From: Planctomicrobium sp.
Lineage (GTDB): Bacteria > Planctomycetota > Planctomycetia > Planctomycetales > Planctomycetaceae
Assembly: GCA_018659505.1 (NCBI GenBank)
Contig: JABJMI010000663.1
Location: 1 to 14,077 of the forward strand
Reading direction: 5' to 3'
Length of the DNA stretch: 14,077 nt
Positions 13,944 to 14,077 of the stretch are shown here, in pieces. Position numbers and translations under genes: made by a program. The notes under the pieces are model-generated. The model was given only the letters and a program-made list of their open reading frames with translations, had not been told where the DNA came from and ran no database searches. Each line of letters starts with the position of its first letter. Within the stretch, counting starts at the first letter, position 1.

Positions 13944-14077
13944 CTATCTTCATGCCTTGTGAAGGAAAGGAGGAATCTTCAGTATTTCATACACTCCAAA
14001 ACTGAAGCAGGACGAAACCGATTGGGCTGCGATTCAAATTCTGCTGTTTCCCAAAGAGTCAATCACTTGAGACCAGC

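Noticed and set aside
13967..14056. GGAGG on the plus strand followed by an open frame from an ATT codon to TGA
   Set aside because: It would need a rare ATT start and a short product of unknown type; the GGAGG may be chance within a purine-rich run.

Overview
The window reads as a chromosomal segment of a planctomycete, most likely of the Planctomycetaceae (Gimesia/Rubinisphaera/Thalassoglobus-like). This rests on protein character: a secreted HEAT-like protein of a type I associate with planctomycetes, an SMC-like ATPase ending in two DUF4332 domains, an ABC-2 permease fused to a CPBP protease, long intergenic gaps carrying dispersed palindromic elements, and moderate GC. No database search was possible, so the taxonomy is inference. 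I see no tRNA, rRNA, CRISPR array, transposase or phage gene.

Layout. At the left, on the plus strand, lies an Mrp/ApbC-type Fe-S P-loop ATPase (319-1386) that has lost the CPxC metal-binding motif of its family. A gap with two palindromic repeat elements (1441-1500, 1554-1613) follows. From 1641 to 7602 everything is on the minus strand. Reading in the direction of transcription, this is a degenerate SbcD/YhaO-like phosphoesterase (7602-6496), a 1117-residue SMC/YhaN-like ATPase with tandem DUF4332 domains (6428-3075), a promoter and structured leader, rpsB (2810-2064) with a clear intrinsic terminator, and a small double-CDGSH iron-sulfur protein (1910-1641).

Divergent from that block, across a 541-bp gap, is purQ (8144-8947, plus). 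A 323-bp gap after it holds two short-period repeat elements. The right part is again on the minus strand: an exported HEAT-like protein (10446-9271) and, upstream of it, a two-gene ABC exporter operon (natA 13880-13101, then natB-CPBP 13104-10705, overlapping by ATGA). A GTGGGTTACG-type inverted repeat separates the operon from the HEAT gene.

The most interesting system is the SMC-like/SbcD-like pair. Gene order and fold match SbcCD or YhaN/YhaO, but the phosphoesterase partner has replaced the key active-site residues of motifs I to III (DxH to ExR, GD to GS, GNHD to ESTD). The ATPase has gained two helix-hairpin-helix-like DUF4332 domains at its C-terminus. This suggests a Rad50/Mre11-like complex used as a DNA-binding, clamping or scaffolding machine rather than as a nuclease. 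Secondary points of interest are the Mrp without its CPxC motif, the hairpin-rich rpsB leader, rpsB without a neighbouring tsf, and several dispersed repeat types.
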